This document shows positions 63,235 to 64,000 of a DNA stretch of 64,000 bases, in pieces; position 1 is the stretch's first letter, and every line of letters begins with the position of its first letter. This DNA comes from Phymatolithon calcareum. Its lineage: Eukaryota; Rhodophyta; Florideophyceae; Hapalidiales. Below the pieces are notes generated by a model, which did not search any database, had not been told where the DNA came from, and saw nothing but the letters and a program-made list of their open reading frames with translations. A program made the translations under genes and the position numbers. The stretch covers positions 744,001-808,000 of the forward strand of contig OZ345358.1 of assembly GCA_977006965.1 (NCBI GenBank). The letters are read 5' to 3'.

Positions 63235-63445
63235 ACTTGGACAAGGTTAAGAGCTCGTCGAGTGCTCGCTTTGTCCTAACACTGTTCTCTTTGGAGAGTC
63301 TGTCCTTTGCGAGGCTATTTATCACGTCTTCGATGACATATTTGCCACAATGACCAGTGAGCTCCATAAGTGTGGAGGTGCTCATTGGAGGGAACATTCC
63401 AAATGACCACTTGATGGAACGTGTTCTATGTCTTCTTGAGAGGGT
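63235..63445 (-). mobile_element. LINE C-terminal fragment
   Basis: The minus frame reads RTRSIKWSFGMFPPMSTSTL and KRALDELLTLSK, matching the C-terminal region at 14274-14897. Confidence 0.65.
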
Positions 63446-63692
63446 GTGGAGGTAACGAACCTTTCGCGTGCGGTATAGGCCGTTTTTTAGACTTTTCTAA
63501 ATCCTCTGCGGCCTCTAGTATCTTGCCGTTTTTCTTAACTGTCGTTTCTTTTGCAGCTTCGCACAGGAAGAACTTTTTAATGGAGTTAAATAGGAAGCAC
63601 TGCAATTTCCCGTCAGCCTTGTGATGGTACGTGCCACAGACCCTGCAATAAATTTTTTCTACGTCACCGCAGCGTAGTCGAGCACTTTCCGC
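63426..63692 (-). CDS. Zinc-finger-like open frame in the inverted arm
   Basis: An 88-codon minus frame, open from 63692 to TAG at 63426-63428 but without an ATG. It contains EKIYCRVCGTYHHKADGK and then KLQCF and FLCEAA, a possible CxxC-HH-type finger. The first 17 codons are duplicated on the plus strand at about 58286-58338, where the frame ends at the repeat junction. It overlaps a LINE fragment at its 3' end, so the tail is not native. It is probably an exon of a gene divergent from the lysine-rich gene. Confidence 0.35.
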   Translation of the reverse strand, partial: AESARLRCGDVEKIYCRVCGTYHHKADGKLQCFLFNSIKKFFLCEAAKETTVKKNGKILEAAEDLEKSKKRPIPHAKGSLPPHPLKKT

Positions 63693-64000
63693 TCAATAAC
63701 TATGCTATGTCGTGTCCTGACCGCGCGTTGAGTGGCGCCTGCTTTTCGGCACCTGCTGAAGCGCTATCATTGATACAGCTCTTCGGCGCTCCATGACATA
63801 TTCTTGCTCTTTTGCATTCTGTCGACGATGGAACGTTGAGTGTCCCCCGACTACACCGCGAAGGTATCGTGTTTGTTCAGGGCGAATTCATCGATTCAAG
63901 ACAATGATTGGATCCCGGGGACTCGAAAAACGGTATAAGAAGCAAGCACTTTGCTTCTAAAGCGAGAAACCATAGACAGAAACACAGACAGATCTTGCAT
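63617..64000. repeat. Right arm of the inverted duplication
   Basis: An inverted copy of 57936-58330, running to the window edge. The edge lies about 16 bp before where the second copy's start codon should be, on the plus strand. Whether a second lysine-rich gene follows cannot be seen. Confidence 0.9.
63934..63939 (+). promoter_or_regulatory. Duplicated TATA box
   Basis: TATAAG, in the same context as the box at 57997-58002 on the other strand. It implies a divergent gene copy to the right. Confidence 0.45.

Overview
The window is nuclear DNA of a red alga, most likely a florideophyte such as Chondrus. The evidence is two intact host genes: a vanadium-dependent bromoperoxidase (32170-33930) and a nuclear-encoded R-phycoerythrin gamma subunit with one short 3' intron (52606-53611). 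I cannot prove the species from the sequence. Host genes are compact, and TATA-like boxes lie 75-115 bp before their start codons. A third intact gene (56730-57920, minus) encodes a secreted lysine-rich repeat protein of unknown function. Its promoter region is duplicated, about 99% identical and inverted, at the right edge of the window.

Almost everything else is transposable elements, many nested, and several are datable by exact target-site duplications (TSDs). From left to right: the tail of an unknown dispersed element (1-290); a decayed reverse transcriptase/RNase H retroelement (about 3.1-6.8 kb); a poorly coding stretch with small gene relics (6.8-13.5 kb); a decayed LINE on the minus strand (14.0-21.7 kb) split by a PIF/Harbinger-like transposon (16923-19240, TSD TTA) that carries a zinc-finger gene; a non-autonomous hAT-like transposon (23694-30349, 8-bp TSD CACCTAAG) that received a young, nearly intact Ty1/copia element (24293-29919, 328-bp LTRs with one difference, TSD ATTCC).

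Next come the bromoperoxidase gene, a possible broken or spliced RING-type gene (34.4-35.3 kb), small hairpin and tandem repeats (35.5-36.3 kb), and a second, decayed, plant-type copia element (38113-42695). Its primer-binding site matches the anticodon arm of initiator tRNA-Met. It abuts an inverted pair of related LINEs (minus 42709-47518; plus 48180-51278). The minus copy is interrupted by a 5'-truncated RNase H-bearing LINE fragment (43916-45824, 12-bp TSD). Its RNase H domain contains an in-frame Tudor-like insertion of about 98 residues, the most unusual feature in the window.

The right part holds the phycoerythrin gamma gene, an AT-rich hAT-like MITE (53985-54311, 8-bp TSD), a decayed LINE relic, the lysine-rich protein gene, and a minus-strand LINE (58649-62880) with another LINE nested in it (60557-62048, 15-bp perfect TSD). 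The inverted promoter duplication closes the window. The three host genes show no operon-like or pathway relation; they sit as islands in transposon DNA.
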